Shown piece by piece: positions 8,836 to 17,955 of a DNA stretch of 53,350 nucleotides. A program made the translations under genes and the position numbers. Every line of letters starts with the position of its first letter. Within the stretch, counting starts at the first letter, position 1. Source of the stretch: CAZKSN01 sp964555585 (GTDB lineage Bacteria > Bacillota_I > Bacilli_A > RF39 > UBA660); NCBI GenBank assembly GCA_964555585.1, contig CAZKSN010000007.1, positions 1 to 53,350 of the forward strand, read 5' to 3'. Below the pieces are notes generated by a model. The model did not search any database. It was given only the letters and a program-made list of their open reading frames with translations, and had not been told where the DNA came from.

Positions 8836-9254
8836 TATTCTTTTATTTTACTGAAATCAACAATATACTTCTTATTAGACATATATAAATATAATTTTTT
8901 TGATTCAAAAATTATTGTGCATAAATCTTCCTGATTACTTTCCATATCATAGAAATTAGAGACTCCATATGCGGATTTGGGATCAATTTTATAAATACCT
9001 TCAATTAAAACGTTATTAAATGTAAATGTAATCATGTCATAAAAATAAATACATCCTTTTTTATACTTCTTTATCTGATTGATTTTATTTGAATTTAATT
9101 TTGTACTGAAGTAGAATTTTTTTAATCCATCCTTTTTCATTAATTTTAATGCATATATATTAGGAAATCTTTTTTTACTGATTGTACCAATCACAGCAAA
9201 ATCGTTGTTAGATATGATTTTCTCAGATATATCCAATATTTCTTTTTCAGTCAC
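8835..9254 (-). CDS. Pyridoxamine 5'-phosphate oxidase-like (flavin split-barrel) protein
   Basis: A 139-residue protein with the split-barrel pattern of PNPOx-like flavoproteins: FAVIGTISKKRFPNIYALKLMKK near the N-terminus, FYFSTKLNSNKINQIKKYKKGCIYFYD in the middle, then VLIEGIYKI. These proteins bind FMN, F420 or haem and often act as small reductases or stress proteins; the substrate is not predictable. It is the last gene of the NAD operon, and its start directly abuts the nrtR stop, which implies translational coupling. Confidence 0.75.
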   Translation of the reverse strand: MTEKEILDISEKIISNNDFAVIGTISKKRFPNIYALKLMKKDGLKKFYFSTKLNSNKINQIKKYKKGCIYFYDMITFTFNNVLIEGIYKIDPKSAYGVSNFYDMESNQEDLCTIIFESKKLYLYMSNKKYIVDFSKIKE

Positions 9255-10079
9255 TTAATCACCTCTATTAACATATTTAAACAATACTGACGGTCTATGT
9301 CCTCCACCTGTTTTCATTTTATCTGTTTTAACTACCTTATCTGCAATTATTCTCCTGAAAGCCGGATCCAATAATTTTTTACCTAGTATTATTTCATATA
9401 CCTGCTGCAGTTCTCCTAAGGTAAAATATTCAGGCATCATGTTAAATACAATATCAGTATATTCTATTTTATTTTTCAATCTTGTTATTCCGGTGGCTAA
9501 AACTAAAGCATGGTCAAAAGCAAGCTTTTCATTTTTTACAACCTTATATTCAAAATTATTTGTATTTTTCTGCTTTAATATTTTTTCAACAACAAAATCA
9601 ATAGTTTCAATACCATTATCCAAGGATATAAACATGGTTTTATTATCTTCTAAAACCTTTATATTATACCAGGAAGCATTCTCCGACAACTGATCTTTAA
9701 GATTATTTTTATCAATCAGTGCCATATATGAAGTTGATATTATTCTCATTCTCGGATCTCTTTTCGGATCTCCGAATGTCCATAACTGCTCCAAGTATAT
9801 ATCATGTAAATTTGTTTCATTTCTTAAAATTCTCTTGGCAGCAGCTTCAATTGTTTCTTCAATGCCGACAAAACCACCGGGTAGACACCATTTATTTTTA
9901 AAAGGAAAATTATCTCTTTTTATTAATAAAACACTGAAATATTTCTCATTTAATTTTCTATAATTCTTTTGTATCCCATCAGACACACTAAAAATTAAAA
10001 TATCCGCTGTTAAAGATAATCTTTCAAATTCATTGGGATCATAATTTTTTAAAAATTCTTCTTCTGTTTCGTATTTCAT
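9255..10079 (-). CDS. nrtR: NrtR-type transcriptional regulator of NAD metabolism
   Basis: A 274-residue protein with an N-terminal Nudix fold (residues ~20-150) and a C-terminal winged helix (YFTLGELQQVYEIILGKKLLDPAFRRII, then GGGHRPSVLFKY), the NrtR architecture. NrtR proteins repress NAD biosynthesis genes and sense ADP-ribose or related metabolites. The Nudix box runs from G69 to about L91; its REUxEE part reads R83-I-L-R-N-E88, so two catalytic acidic residues and the final Gly are replaced. This fits a ligand sensor and not an enzyme. It sits in the NAD operon, so it probably controls its own synthesis. The likely operator is at the operon promoter (21011-21081). Start: ATG with AGAGGT upstream. 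Confidence 0.9.
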   Translation of the reverse strand: MKYETEEEFLKNYDPNEFERLSLTADILIFSVSDGIQKNYRKLNEKYFSVLLIKRDNFPFKNKWCLPGGFVGIEETIEAAAKRILRNETNLHDIYLEQLWTFGDPKRDPRMRIISTSYMALIDKNNLKDQLSENASWYNIKVLEDNKTMFISLDNGIETIDFVVEKILKQKNTNNFEYKVVKNEKLAFDHALVLATGITRLKNKIEYTDIVFNMMPEYFTLGELQQVYEIILGKKLLDPAFRRIIADKVVKTDKMKTGGGHRPSVLFKYVNRGD

Positions 10080-10102
10080 TTTTTACCTCTATACTAATTA
10101 TA

Positions 10103-12151
10103 TCATATTTTTTCTATTACAATAATACAAGTGCTGTCCGGAAGACTTACTGACTTATAATTTTCATCATAAAACTCTATTTTTTCAAATAAATGTTCTT
10201 CATAGCCATCCTGTAGAAAGTGAATGCATTCTACAATTTTGCATTTATTATTAAATATTTCCTTGATAAAATTAACATATTGAGCTGGAGTAAAATAACC
10301 GAATTGCTCTTTAACTTCTAAACTATATGAATTTTCACCCCAAGTATAGGTATATAAAAACTCCATCGCATCATTTACTTTCATCATTACTTCAGCTTCT
10401 TTTAATTTTCTGTAGGTTACTTTTCTGCCTTCAAAGTCATTACAGTATCTATCCAATATTTTTATATCTTCCTTATCTTTAAATTTTATGATTCTATTTA
10501 ATTCTTTATCTTCAGTCATTATTCCATCTCTTATAATGATTCTTCCTCCAGCTGGCAGTATTTCATAGGCTGCCAATAGAGCTTTCTTAATAGTATTATG
10601 ATTGAATTTTTTACCTTCAAAAGGAATATAAGAATATAATTCATGAATTATAGATGAATAAATTATTGTATCTATTTTGCCCTTTTCAAAATAGTCTGGT
10701 AATTCCAGAGCATCTCCCTTTATTAAATTCCATTTTTTATTTTCCAATAATTTCTTTTTATTTAATTCTTCAATAACATTACTTGATATATCTATTCCAT
10801 AAACATTTACAGCTTTTAATTTTTCCAGGATCAGATCCATCAATGCTCCTCCACCAGGTCCAATGTCAAGTATGTTCTTGCCTGTTATATAATCAAGAAT
10901 TTTTGATTTTTGACTAAGAGACTCATTCATTGTTTTCAAATAATCTATTTCATTATAGAATCTATCATATTCATCTCTTCTGAAACTGAACAAATCATAT
11001 AAAAGAAATACTGCCTTATTGAATATACTGTCTGTTCCATACGCAATTTCACAGAATTCTATTAATTTAGTGGCTGCAATTGAGAATTCAAAATTTATTA
11101 AAACAGTTTTATTCAGATAACTGAGTCTGATATTCAAATCCTTATTATAAATGTCATCTGATTTTATCTGTTCATAAGAAATGTTTTTTAAATAACTTTC
11201 AATTATTCTTTCTTTATATATGTTGACATTTTTAATTCCCTTGTAATCCAAATACATATTCTTCATAACATTCTCAAATGATAAATGAAAATATTTCTTT
11301 TCTTTTTTTAACTTAATGCCAATTATATACAAGATTTTTATTACTTCTTCAAATTGAAAGCTGTTTAAAGCTGAATCTAAAAACCACAGTTCCAAATTTT
11401 CAAATAAAAAACCAATAGTATTTTTAAAATCTTCATTTTTTACAAGTATTTCATTGAATATATTTTTTTCCTCTTCAGTAGTTTGTTTTCTTAATTTAGT
11501 AAATCTTTCAATAATATATTCATTATTATAATATTCCTCATAAAAAAATTCATTTTTTATAATTCTTTCAATTAACTTAGAAACTTTTCCTTCAACATTA
11601 TTCCATAAATCCAATGAGATAGCTCCGATTATACACTTATTTAAAGTATAAAGTACTTTTTGAAGCAATTCTTCAGCTATTAATTTCTTTTCTATAAGAT
11701 TATACAAATCCATATTCTTAATGAAATTTACTTCACCTTTTATATGCTGACCTATTAATCCATGAGTTCTTATCAATGTATAGATAATTTCATTTTTATT
11801 GCTTTCATAATATATTTGTGAAGAACCAATATTATGCACAAAAAGATCATAACCCTTATCTGTCCATTCTTTTCTTTCATTTTTTAAACCACATTTTGCA
11901 ACATCCATCCATTTTAATGTTTCTTCAACATAAAAATTAGCAGTTTCATCCAACTTTTCCTCTTCAAGAATGAGTAAACTTTTTTTAACATAATTAAAGA
12001 CACTTTTATTATTTAATTCAGAAAGAGCCTTAACATTTAAAATATTATAATTTTTTTCTCTGGTGGTATATAAATATTTTAACCACAAATCTTTTTCATC
12101 AATATCCTTGAAAGAATTTATTTTATTTATTTTTTTAATCGATTCCAACAT
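10103..12151 (-). CDS. Large class I SAM-dependent methyltransferase in the NAD operon
   Basis: A 682-residue soluble protein. Roughly the first 440 residues are helical with no recognised domain. From ~450 there is a Rossmann methyltransferase: motif I NILDIGPGGGALMDL, then VYGIDISSN (acidic ribose-binding residue), LIKGDALELP, DTIIYSSIIHELY and AGGRIIIRDGI. The substrate is unknown. It lies 8 bp after the DUF5662 gene and 23 bp before nrtR, with no promoter-sized gap, so it belongs to the NAD operon and is a candidate for a role in NAD or nicotinamide metabolism. That link rests only on context. Confidence 0.8.
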   Translation of the reverse strand: MLESIKKINKINSFKDIDEKDLWLKYLYTTREKNYNILNVKALSELNNKSVFNYVKKSLLILEEEKLDETANFYVEETLKWMDVAKCGLKNERKEWTDKGYDLFVHNIGSSQIYYESNKNEIIYTLIRTHGLIGQHIKGEVNFIKNMDLYNLIEKKLIAEELLQKVLYTLNKCIIGAISLDLWNNVEGKVSKLIERIIKNEFFYEEYYNNEYIIERFTKLRKQTTEEEKNIFNEILVKNEDFKNTIGFLFENLELWFLDSALNSFQFEEVIKILYIIGIKLKKEKKYFHLSFENVMKNMYLDYKGIKNVNIYKERIIESYLKNISYEQIKSDDIYNKDLNIRLSYLNKTVLINFEFSIAATKLIEFCEIAYGTDSIFNKAVFLLYDLFSFRRDEYDRFYNEIDYLKTMNESLSQKSKILDYITGKNILDIGPGGGALMDLILEKLKAVNVYGIDISSNVIEELNKKKLLENKKWNLIKGDALELPDYFEKGKIDTIIYSSIIHELYSYIPFEGKKFNHNTIKKALLAAYEILPAGGRIIIRDGIMTEDKELNRIIKFKDKEDIKILDRYCNDFEGRKVTYRKLKEAEVMMKVNDAMEFLYTYTWGENSYSLEVKEQFGYFTPAQYVNFIKEIFNNKCKIVECIHFLQDGYEEHLFEKIEFYDENYKSVSLPDSTCIIVIEKI

Positions 12152-12159
12152 ATTTTACC

Positions 12160-12705
12160 TCACTTAATTTCACCACAATATTTTATATATTGTTTTTTCA
12201 AATTAGTTCTAGTAATAGTCTTTTTAATGCCATCCTTGCTTACCTGCTTGAATACTGCCAGCAGCATTTCATTTACTTTTTCATTAATGAATATTTTATC
12301 TTTTCTTTCCAGCCAATAATTATACTGAGTATCTCTTTTCCAATTCTTTCCGTTATATACAATTCCTGCCGCCAAGTTGTCACATATCATTTCAACCACA
12401 TATTTATATGGAATAACGGGAGTCTTATCAGGAGTATAGTAATCATACCAGTATTCATGATGATGTTTATTTCTTCCTGTATGATTTAACCAGGCCTTTG
12501 AATAGCCATTAATCTTTTTACATAAAGCAATTGGACTTTTAACTCCCTGATAATACTTTACTCCTTCAAAGAACTCTATTGGTGAATATTTAGATAAATC
12601 ATGAACCAAACCTCTCCAAAACAAGCCGCATCTGGAACAGAGATAAAAGACTATTAATCTGTGTTTAGTCACTGTACAAAAATGTTTTACAGCCTTTACT
12701 ATCAT
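12160..12705 (-). CDS. DUF5662 family protein
   Basis: A 181-residue protein of the DUF5662 family. Features seen are FWRGLVHDLSKYSPIEFFEG, HTGRNKHHHEYW and VVEMICDNLAAGIVYNGK. The paired HD-like and HH-containing motifs recall metal-dependent HD-fold hydrolases, although no activity is established to my knowledge. It overlaps the nucleoside hydrolase stop by 4 bp (ATGA arrangement), so it is translationally coupled to a nucleoside-cleaving enzyme inside the NAD operon. A role in nucleotide or nucleoside turnover is inference. Confidence 0.8.
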   Translation of the reverse strand: MIVKAVKHFCTVTKHRLIVFYLCSRCGLFWRGLVHDLSKYSPIEFFEGVKYYQGVKSPIALCKKINGYSKAWLNHTGRNKHHHEYWYDYYTPDKTPVIPYKYVVEMICDNLAAGIVYNGKNWKRDTQYNYWLERKDKIFINEKVNEMLLAVFKQVSKDGIKKTITRTNLKKQYIKYCGEIK

Positions 12706-13565
12706 TTCAGTTCCATCTTTCTGAAGAAATCTCCATAAATATGATTTCTTCTTAAATCTTTGACAAAAGTTGCTTTATGACTGTAATAATTTAAAACATA
12801 TTTTCCGTTGTCATCAATGCTTGGGCAACTTATCAGTTCTTCTTTAAACCAGTTTTTATTTATTAAATAAGCTATAACACTTAAATCCCAAATTGTCTTG
12901 CTCATTCCAGGTTCTCTATTCTTACATTTTTCAAAAATATCACATAAGTATTTTCCAATTTCACCTTTATCAATTAAAAAATGCTCTATTTCATATATGG
13001 TGGTTACTAAATTAGAAGCCACATTTCTACACGGTATCACTGTTAATTTTACTCCTGAGGAAAATACTGTTCTTACCGCCTTTATATCCTGAGCAAAATT
13101 AAATTCATCATTTTCATCATACAAAAAGCTATTTCCACCTAACCAAATTATCTCTATATTACTGATTATTTCCGGATATTTCTGAATTGCCAAGGCAACA
13201 TTTGTAATGGCACCAAGTGCCAAGATAAATATTTTATCATTTTTTAAGGCAGTTTCCTTAATGATTCTTACTGCATCAGTCTCCTCTTCATAGCCATTCT
13301 GCATATAGTCAACAGAACCTTTGTATACTATTTCTTTATTATCGTAATTCAGTAAATCCATTATTTTTAAAGTGGTATCATAACTAAGGTCAACTCCAGC
13401 TTCCACACTCAGTTTAGGCGCATATTTACTACCTTTAAAAGGCGCTATTGTAACGGCTTTTAAATCAATTGCAGCTAAAGATTTAATTAAATATGTTAAA
13501 GCATACTGATCATCAATTTCATTGAACATATCTGTATCCATTATTACTTTATATTTTTCATTCAT
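12702..13565 (-). CDS. Nucleoside hydrolase (IUNH family)
   Basis: A 287-residue inosine-uridine-preferring nucleoside hydrolase homologue, which cleaves the N-glycosidic bond of ribonucleosides. The calcium-binding signature at the N-terminus reads MDTDMFNEIDDQYAL; later come LALGAITNVALAI and IIWLGGNSF, as in the family. The extra residues inside the DTD-x-DD motif are a variant seen in some members. It overlaps the upstream HAD nucleotidase by 8 bp and the next gene by 4 bp. Inside an NAD operon, a natural substrate would be nicotinamide riboside or nicotinic acid riboside produced by that nucleotidase. This specificity is inference. Confidence 0.88.
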   Translation of the reverse strand: MNEKYKVIMDTDMFNEIDDQYALTYLIKSLAAIDLKAVTIAPFKGSKYAPKLSVEAGVDLSYDTTLKIMDLLNYDNKEIVYKGSVDYMQNGYEEETDAVRIIKETALKNDKIFILALGAITNVALAIQKYPEIISNIEIIWLGGNSFLYDENDEFNFAQDIKAVRTVFSSGVKLTVIPCRNVASNLVTTIYEIEHFLIDKGEIGKYLCDIFEKCKNREPGMSKTIWDLSVIAYLINKNWFKEELISCPSIDDNGKYVLNYYSHKATFVKDLRRNHIYGDFFRKMELK

Positions 13566-14139
13566 AAAACTTCTCCATCTCTATTTCCCTATAAAAATTT
13601 TTCCACTTTTTTATTCTCTTTATATTTTCATTATAATATTTTTTATTAAACATAGAATCAAATATATAACATTTTATACCTGTATTTGACACTTTTTCAC
13701 ATATAGAATAAATATCATCAATATAAACATCAATGTTTTCCTCTTCACAAACCTTGACTTTATCTGAAGCCTGCACTATTAGTTTATCAAATAATATATT
13801 GTTTTTATTTAACCACTCAAGAGTGATTTCATATGGGTTAGAATAGTGATTTGTAGCTCTTGCAGATATTAACTTTATTGTATTTCCTTCATTTTTAAGT
13901 TTATTCATTAATTCAGTTATGCCTTTTTTAGGTTTCATTTTACCTGCAGCAAGCTGAACATACTTTCTTTCAAAATTAGTGGTCTCTTCCTCATTCCAGT
14001 CAAACATTCCCTTATAAATATATTTATCTTTATTTACAATACCGGTATTTCTTAACTTTTTATCATATTTAACAGCGTGCTTAATTAATTCCTTTGTAAA
14101 ATCACTTATTGTATCATCTATATCAAAGCCAAAAATCAT
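13558..14139 (-). CDS. HAD-family 5'-nucleotidase-like phosphatase
   Basis: A 193-residue HAD-superfamily protein of the 5'(3')-deoxyribonucleotidase (NT5C)/YqfW type. Motif I is FGFDIDDT (residues 3-10) with both catalytic Asp, motif II is LISARAT, a Lys follows in ASDKVKV, and motif IV is VYIDDIYS. Such enzymes dephosphorylate nucleoside monophosphates. It lies 11 bp after nadK and overlaps the nucleoside hydrolase start by 8 bp, so the pair could convert NMN or NaMN to the riboside and then to the base. The substrate is inference; the fold is clear. Confidence 0.85.
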   Translation of the reverse strand: MIFGFDIDDTISDFTKELIKHAVKYDKKLRNTGIVNKDKYIYKGMFDWNEEETTNFERKYVQLAAGKMKPKKGITELMNKLKNEGNTIKLISARATNHYSNPYEITLEWLNKNNILFDKLIVQASDKVKVCEEENIDVYIDDIYSICEKVSNTGIKCYIFDSMFNKKYYNENIKRIKKWKNFYREIEMEKFYE

Positions 14140-14150
14140 ACATACCTCTC

Positions 14151-14957
14151 TTACTTTATTGAAAGAAACTTTTCATTTACTTTTTGCCAATAATTATATT
14201 TTTTAAATCTCATAAATTTTATTCTTTTCTTATCCACTTTAGTTTTTATAAATTTAACATTATTTAATATTTTATTTTCACCATCAACTGAAACAAGTAA
14301 ATTGTTTTTACATTTATTTGGGACTATTTTAATACATGCTTTATCCGGAACTACAACAGAATTATTGAGTGTTCTGTATGATTTATTATTTAAAGGCGCC
14401 ACTGGAGTAATCTGCAGTGTATGCAGAATATTATAAATAATACTTCCTCCAAAACTAAGATTATAGGCAGTGGATCCAACAGATGTTGAAATTAATATTC
14501 CATCTCCGGAATAATCCTCTAATAAATTGTTTCCAATTAGGATTTTTAAGAAGGCAGTATTTAAATCTTTATCTCTAATTACTATTTCATTTAAAGAATT
14601 AAATAAATATTTATTTTCATTTGTAACTATCACAGTCTCTTGAATACCAACTTCCTCTACTGAAAAATTATTTTCATTTAATGCTTTTATTAATTCGCTG
14701 ATCTCATTAATTCTTACTTCCTGTAGAAAACCTAAAGTTCCAGAATTAATTCCAATATATAAAAGCTTACTGTTATAGTTCTCCTGCTTAACCAGTCTTA
14801 AAAAAGAGCCATCTCCACCGATTGCAACGGCTAAATCAGGATTCTTGTCAACAATTTCAAAATTATTCTTAACTAAAAGTTTTTCTAATTTAATATAAAC
14901 ATTACTAGACTTTTTATTTTCATTGCAGTAAATTTTAATTTTATTAATCTTTCTCAT
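14151..14957 (-). CDS. nadK: NAD kinase
   Basis: A 268-residue NAD kinase, which makes NADP from NAD and ATP (or polyphosphate). The GGDG motif is at 47-50 (VAIGGDGSFLRL). The NE motif is FNSLNEIVI, and the substrate-binding loop reads DGILISTSVGSTAYNLSFGGSI followed by ITPVAPL. Length and order match bacterial NadK. The start overlaps the pncC stop by 14 bp, with GAAGTGA as ribosome binding site. It is part of the NAD operon. Confidence 0.95.
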   Translation of the reverse strand: MRKINKIKIYCNENKKSSNVYIKLEKLLVKNNFEIVDKNPDLAVAIGGDGSFLRLVKQENYNSKLLYIGINSGTLGFLQEVRINEISELIKALNENNFSVEEVGIQETVIVTNENKYLFNSLNEIVIRDKDLNTAFLKILIGNNLLEDYSGDGILISTSVGSTAYNLSFGGSIIYNILHTLQITPVAPLNNKSYRTLNNSVVVPDKACIKIVPNKCKNNLLVSVDGENKILNNVKFIKTKVDKKRIKFMRFKKYNYWQKVNEKFLSIK

Positions 14958-15423
14958 TCAATATCACTTCTCTTAAATCTTTTATTATTAAATCAACAAC
15001 ATATTTCTTGTTATCTTCTCTAGTTGTCTTATCTACATTGACAATACTATTATAATACTTGTTTTCTTTTGAGGAGTAAATACTGCAGAATACTTTATTG
15101 TCATCAACGGTTAAGTTGTTTTTATCTTTTTTCTTTAACTTACCCGTAATACCGATTCCATAATCGGAATTAGTATAAATTGAAATTGATCTAGCCATTG
15201 ATTCTGCCACCTGCTCACTATATACAGAATATTTATTTATTAAGGATTCTTTAACCCCCATTTTAATTTTATATTCATTACTGTACGTAACTGCACCAAA
15301 TTTAAAAACTTCAGAAGCACCTTCTATATTGGTTAAAGAGTTGGCTAAAAAACCTCCGGTGCATGATTCCATTGTTGAGACTGTTTTATGTCTTTTAATC
15401 AATAGTTCAATAATATTCTTCAT
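14944..15423 (-). CDS. pncC: CinA C-terminal domain protein, NMN amidohydrolase-like
   Basis: A stand-alone CinA C-terminal domain (PncC type), which deamidates nicotinamide mononucleotide to nicotinic acid mononucleotide. Conserved features are STMESCTGGFLANSLTNIEGAS with the catalytic Ser region, FGAVTYSNEYK and GIGITG. I choose the ATG at 15421-15423 (159 residues) because GAGGT lies 8 nt before it. A possible ATG four codons earlier overlaps that ribosome binding site. It follows nadD by 1 bp. It returns NMN from DNA ligase or NAD breakdown to the NadD branch. Confidence 0.9.
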   Translation of the reverse strand: MKNIIELLIKRHKTVSTMESCTGGFLANSLTNIEGASEVFKFGAVTYSNEYKIKMGVKESLINKYSVYSEQVAESMARSISIYTNSDYGIGITGKLKKKDKNNLTVDDNKVFCSIYSSKENKYYNSIVNVDKTTREDNKKYVVDLIIKDLREVILNEKD

Positions 15424-15424
15424 T

Positions 15425-16024
15425 TTAAACCTCATATAAGTTTTTTTCTTTAATATAATTATATACTTTATCAGGCACTAAAGAAACAATTTCTTCTTTT
15501 TTTTCTATTTTTTCTCTAATGATAGTTGAAGATAGATAAAGTTCTTTTATTTTATCAAAAGAAATAAAATTAGCTTCATACTTTTTTAACAGCTCATTTG
15601 TTTTTATAATATTTTTTATATCATCATTGCTTCTTTTTATAACAATTATTTTATTTGTACTTATTAAATATTCAGAATTCTTCCATAAATCCAGTTCTTT
15701 TAAATTGTCACTTCCAATTATTAGATAAATTTCATTCTTTTCATATATATTTTTAAATTCATCCAAAGTTTCATAAGAATAATTTTGTCTTTCATTCCTT
15801 ATATCAAAGTCAGAAACTTCCAGATAATTATAATCCTCTAGCATGAGTTTTAACATATTATATCTATCTGATGAAGAAACTAATTTTTTTTCATGAATTG
15901 GATTTAAAATATTTGGAACATAGATAACTTTATCCAGTATTTTATTTTTTACTAAAGAAACGCCTATACTTAAATGTGCATTCTGAGGAGGATTAAATGA
16001 GCCTCCAAGTATACCTATTTTCAT
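15425..16024 (-). CDS. nadD: Nicotinate-nucleotide adenylyltransferase
   Basis: A 199-residue nucleotidyltransferase that joins NaMN and ATP to give deamido-NAD. The N-terminal motif is GILGGSFNPPQNAHLSIG and the C-terminal motif is LSSTIIREKI, the ISSTxIR box. The usual (H/T)xGH is QNAH here: the first His is Gln and the Gly is Ala, while the second His is kept. Its start overlaps the nadE stop by one base (TAATG). The context with nadE, pncB and pncC makes the assignment secure. Confidence 0.94.
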   Translation of the reverse strand: MKIGILGGSFNPPQNAHLSIGVSLVKNKILDKVIYVPNILNPIHEKKLVSSSDRYNMLKLMLEDYNYLEVSDFDIRNERQNYSYETLDEFKNIYEKNEIYLIIGSDNLKELDLWKNSEYLISTNKIIVIKRSNDDIKNIIKTNELLKKYEANFISFDKIKELYLSSTIIREKIEKKEEIVSLVPDKVYNYIKEKNLYEV

Positions 16025-17955
16025 TAATCATCACCTTCTAAATCTTCCAGCCAAAGAGAATAATCCGCATCACTTGGCATTCTTAAATCCCCTCTTGGAG
16101 ATAGACTTATTGAACCTACCTTTGGTCCATCAGGAAGACAGCTTCTTTTAAACTGCTGTATAAAAAATCTTTTAATGAATACTTTCAACCAATATTTTAT
16201 AGTTTCTTCATCATATTCCTTTTCAAATGTCTTTCTTGCTATCATTAATATTTTTGAAGGAGTTGCTCCATACCTTAGGAAATGATATAGAAAGAAATCA
16301 TGAAGCATATAAGGTCCAACTGTCTCTTCTGTTTTTTGTTTAATGTTGCCTTTCTCATCTGGAGGCAACAATTCAGGACTGATTGGTGTATCCAGTATAT
16401 CATAAATGATTTTTTTAGACTTGTTACTTTTTGAAGTATCCGCAACCCATTTAACCAGATATTTAACAAGAGTCTTAGGAATACTGACATTGACATTGTA
16501 CATACTCATATGATCTCCATTGTAAGTACACCAGCCAAGCGCCAATTCTGATAAATCTCCTGTTCCGATAACCAAGGCATTTTCCTTGTTTGAAATATCC
16601 ATTAGTATTTGGGTTCTTTCCCTCGCTTGAGAGTTTTCATAAACAACATCATGAACATCAATATCATGATTGATATCTTTAAAATGCTGAATGCAGGCTT
16701 CTTTTATACTTATTTCCTTTAAAGTTGCTCCATAAGATTTTATAAGATTAACTGCATTCTGATATGTTCTGTCAGTAGTTCCAAATCCAGGCATGGTAAC
16801 TGCAATAATATTTTTATTGTCAATACCCAGCTTTTTATAGGCTTCTGTAATAACCAGAAATGCTAATGTTGAATCAAGTCCTCCAGATATCCCTATGACA
16901 GTCTTAAACATATTTGTATGTTTTATTCTTTTGGCTAAAGCACAGGATTGAATATTAAATATTTCACTGCATCTTTCATTTCTCTTTAATTCATTTGAAG
17001 GTACAAAGGGATATTTACTGTATTCTTTGATTGTAAGTAAATTCCTGTCTTTTATATTTATTTCTATTTTACGAATCTCATTATCACTTATTATTTCCAT
17101 ATAACTCTTATTTTTTATTCTGTCATTCATTAATCTCTTTACATCAATATCACTTATTATAAGGTTACTGTTAAAATCAAATCTTTTACTTTCCTCTAAA
17201 ATTATACCATTTTCAGTTATTAGAGAATGACCGGAAAATACCAGATCTGTAGTTGATTCGTTTACACCTGCAGAAGAATATATATAAGCCGCTATGCATC
17301 TTGCGGATTGTGAAGCTACCAATGTTCTTCTATATTCATATTTACCTATAATTTCATTACTTGCTGATAAATTAAATAATATAGTGGCTCCGTTTAAAGC
17401 ATATCTGTTACTTGGCGGATACAAGGTCCATAAATCCTCACATACCTCAACTCCAAAACAGATATCACTGCTTTCTTTATCTTCAAATATTAAATCTGTT
17501 CCGAAAGGTACTTTCTGATTTAATATTTCCACTTCTCTGCTGATTAATTTTTCACTTGAAGAAAACCATCTTTTTTCATAAAATTCATTATAATTGGGAA
17601 TATATGTTTTAGGAACAATTCCTAAAATAATTCCTTTATGGATTATAACTGCTGTATTAAACAGCTGATTATCTATCTGTAAAGGCATACCAACTATAGA
17701 TATTATTTCCAGATTTTTCGTTTTTTTAAGTATATACTCCAATCCATTAATTGATTTTTTTAATAATAGCTCCTGATTAAATAAATCCGCACATGTATAT
17801 CCGCTTATTGAAAGTTCTGGGAAAGTAATTATATTTACACCTGAACTGTCTGCTTTTTTTATTTGATTTACAATTTTATTTACATTAAATTTTACATTAG
17901 CAACTCTCAATTCCGGAACTGAAGCTCCAACTCTAACATATCCTTCCTTCTTCAT
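16024..17955 (-). CDS. nadE: Glutamine-dependent NAD+ synthetase
   Basis: A 643-residue two-domain enzyme that amidates deamido-NAD to NAD using glutamine. Residues ~5-280 are a nitrilase-fold glutaminase with Glu in FPELSISGYTC and Cys in SDICFGVEVCEDLW. Residues ~330-640 are the ATP-pyrophosphatase synthetase with the P-loop IGISGGLDSTLAF and GTGDLSELALGWCTYNGD. The size fits the long, glutamine-dependent form, so no separate ammonia supply is needed. The start codon directly abuts the preceding stop codon. It is the final enzyme of the salvage route encoded here. Confidence 0.96.
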   Translation of the reverse strand: MKKEGYVRVGASVPELRVANVKFNVNKIVNQIKKADSSGVNIITFPELSISGYTCADLFNQELLLKKSINGLEYILKKTKNLEIISIVGMPLQIDNQLFNTAVIIHKGIILGIVPKTYIPNYNEFYEKRWFSSSEKLISREVEILNQKVPFGTDLIFEDKESSDICFGVEVCEDLWTLYPPSNRYALNGATILFNLSASNEIIGKYEYRRTLVASQSARCIAAYIYSSAGVNESTTDLVFSGHSLITENGIILEESKRFDFNSNLIISDIDVKRLMNDRIKNKSYMEIISDNEIRKIEINIKDRNLLTIKEYSKYPFVPSNELKRNERCSEIFNIQSCALAKRIKHTNMFKTVIGISGGLDSTLAFLVITEAYKKLGIDNKNIIAVTMPGFGTTDRTYQNAVNLIKSYGATLKEISIKEACIQHFKDINHDIDVHDVVYENSQARERTQILMDISNKENALVIGTGDLSELALGWCTYNGDHMSMYNVNVSIPKTLVKYLVKWVADTSKSNKSKKIIYDILDTPISPELLPPDEKGNIKQKTEETVGPYMLHDFFLYHFLRYGATPSKILMIARKTFEKEYDEETIKYWLKVFIKRFFIQQFKRSCLPDGPKVGSISLSPRGDLRMPSDADYSLWLEDLEGDD

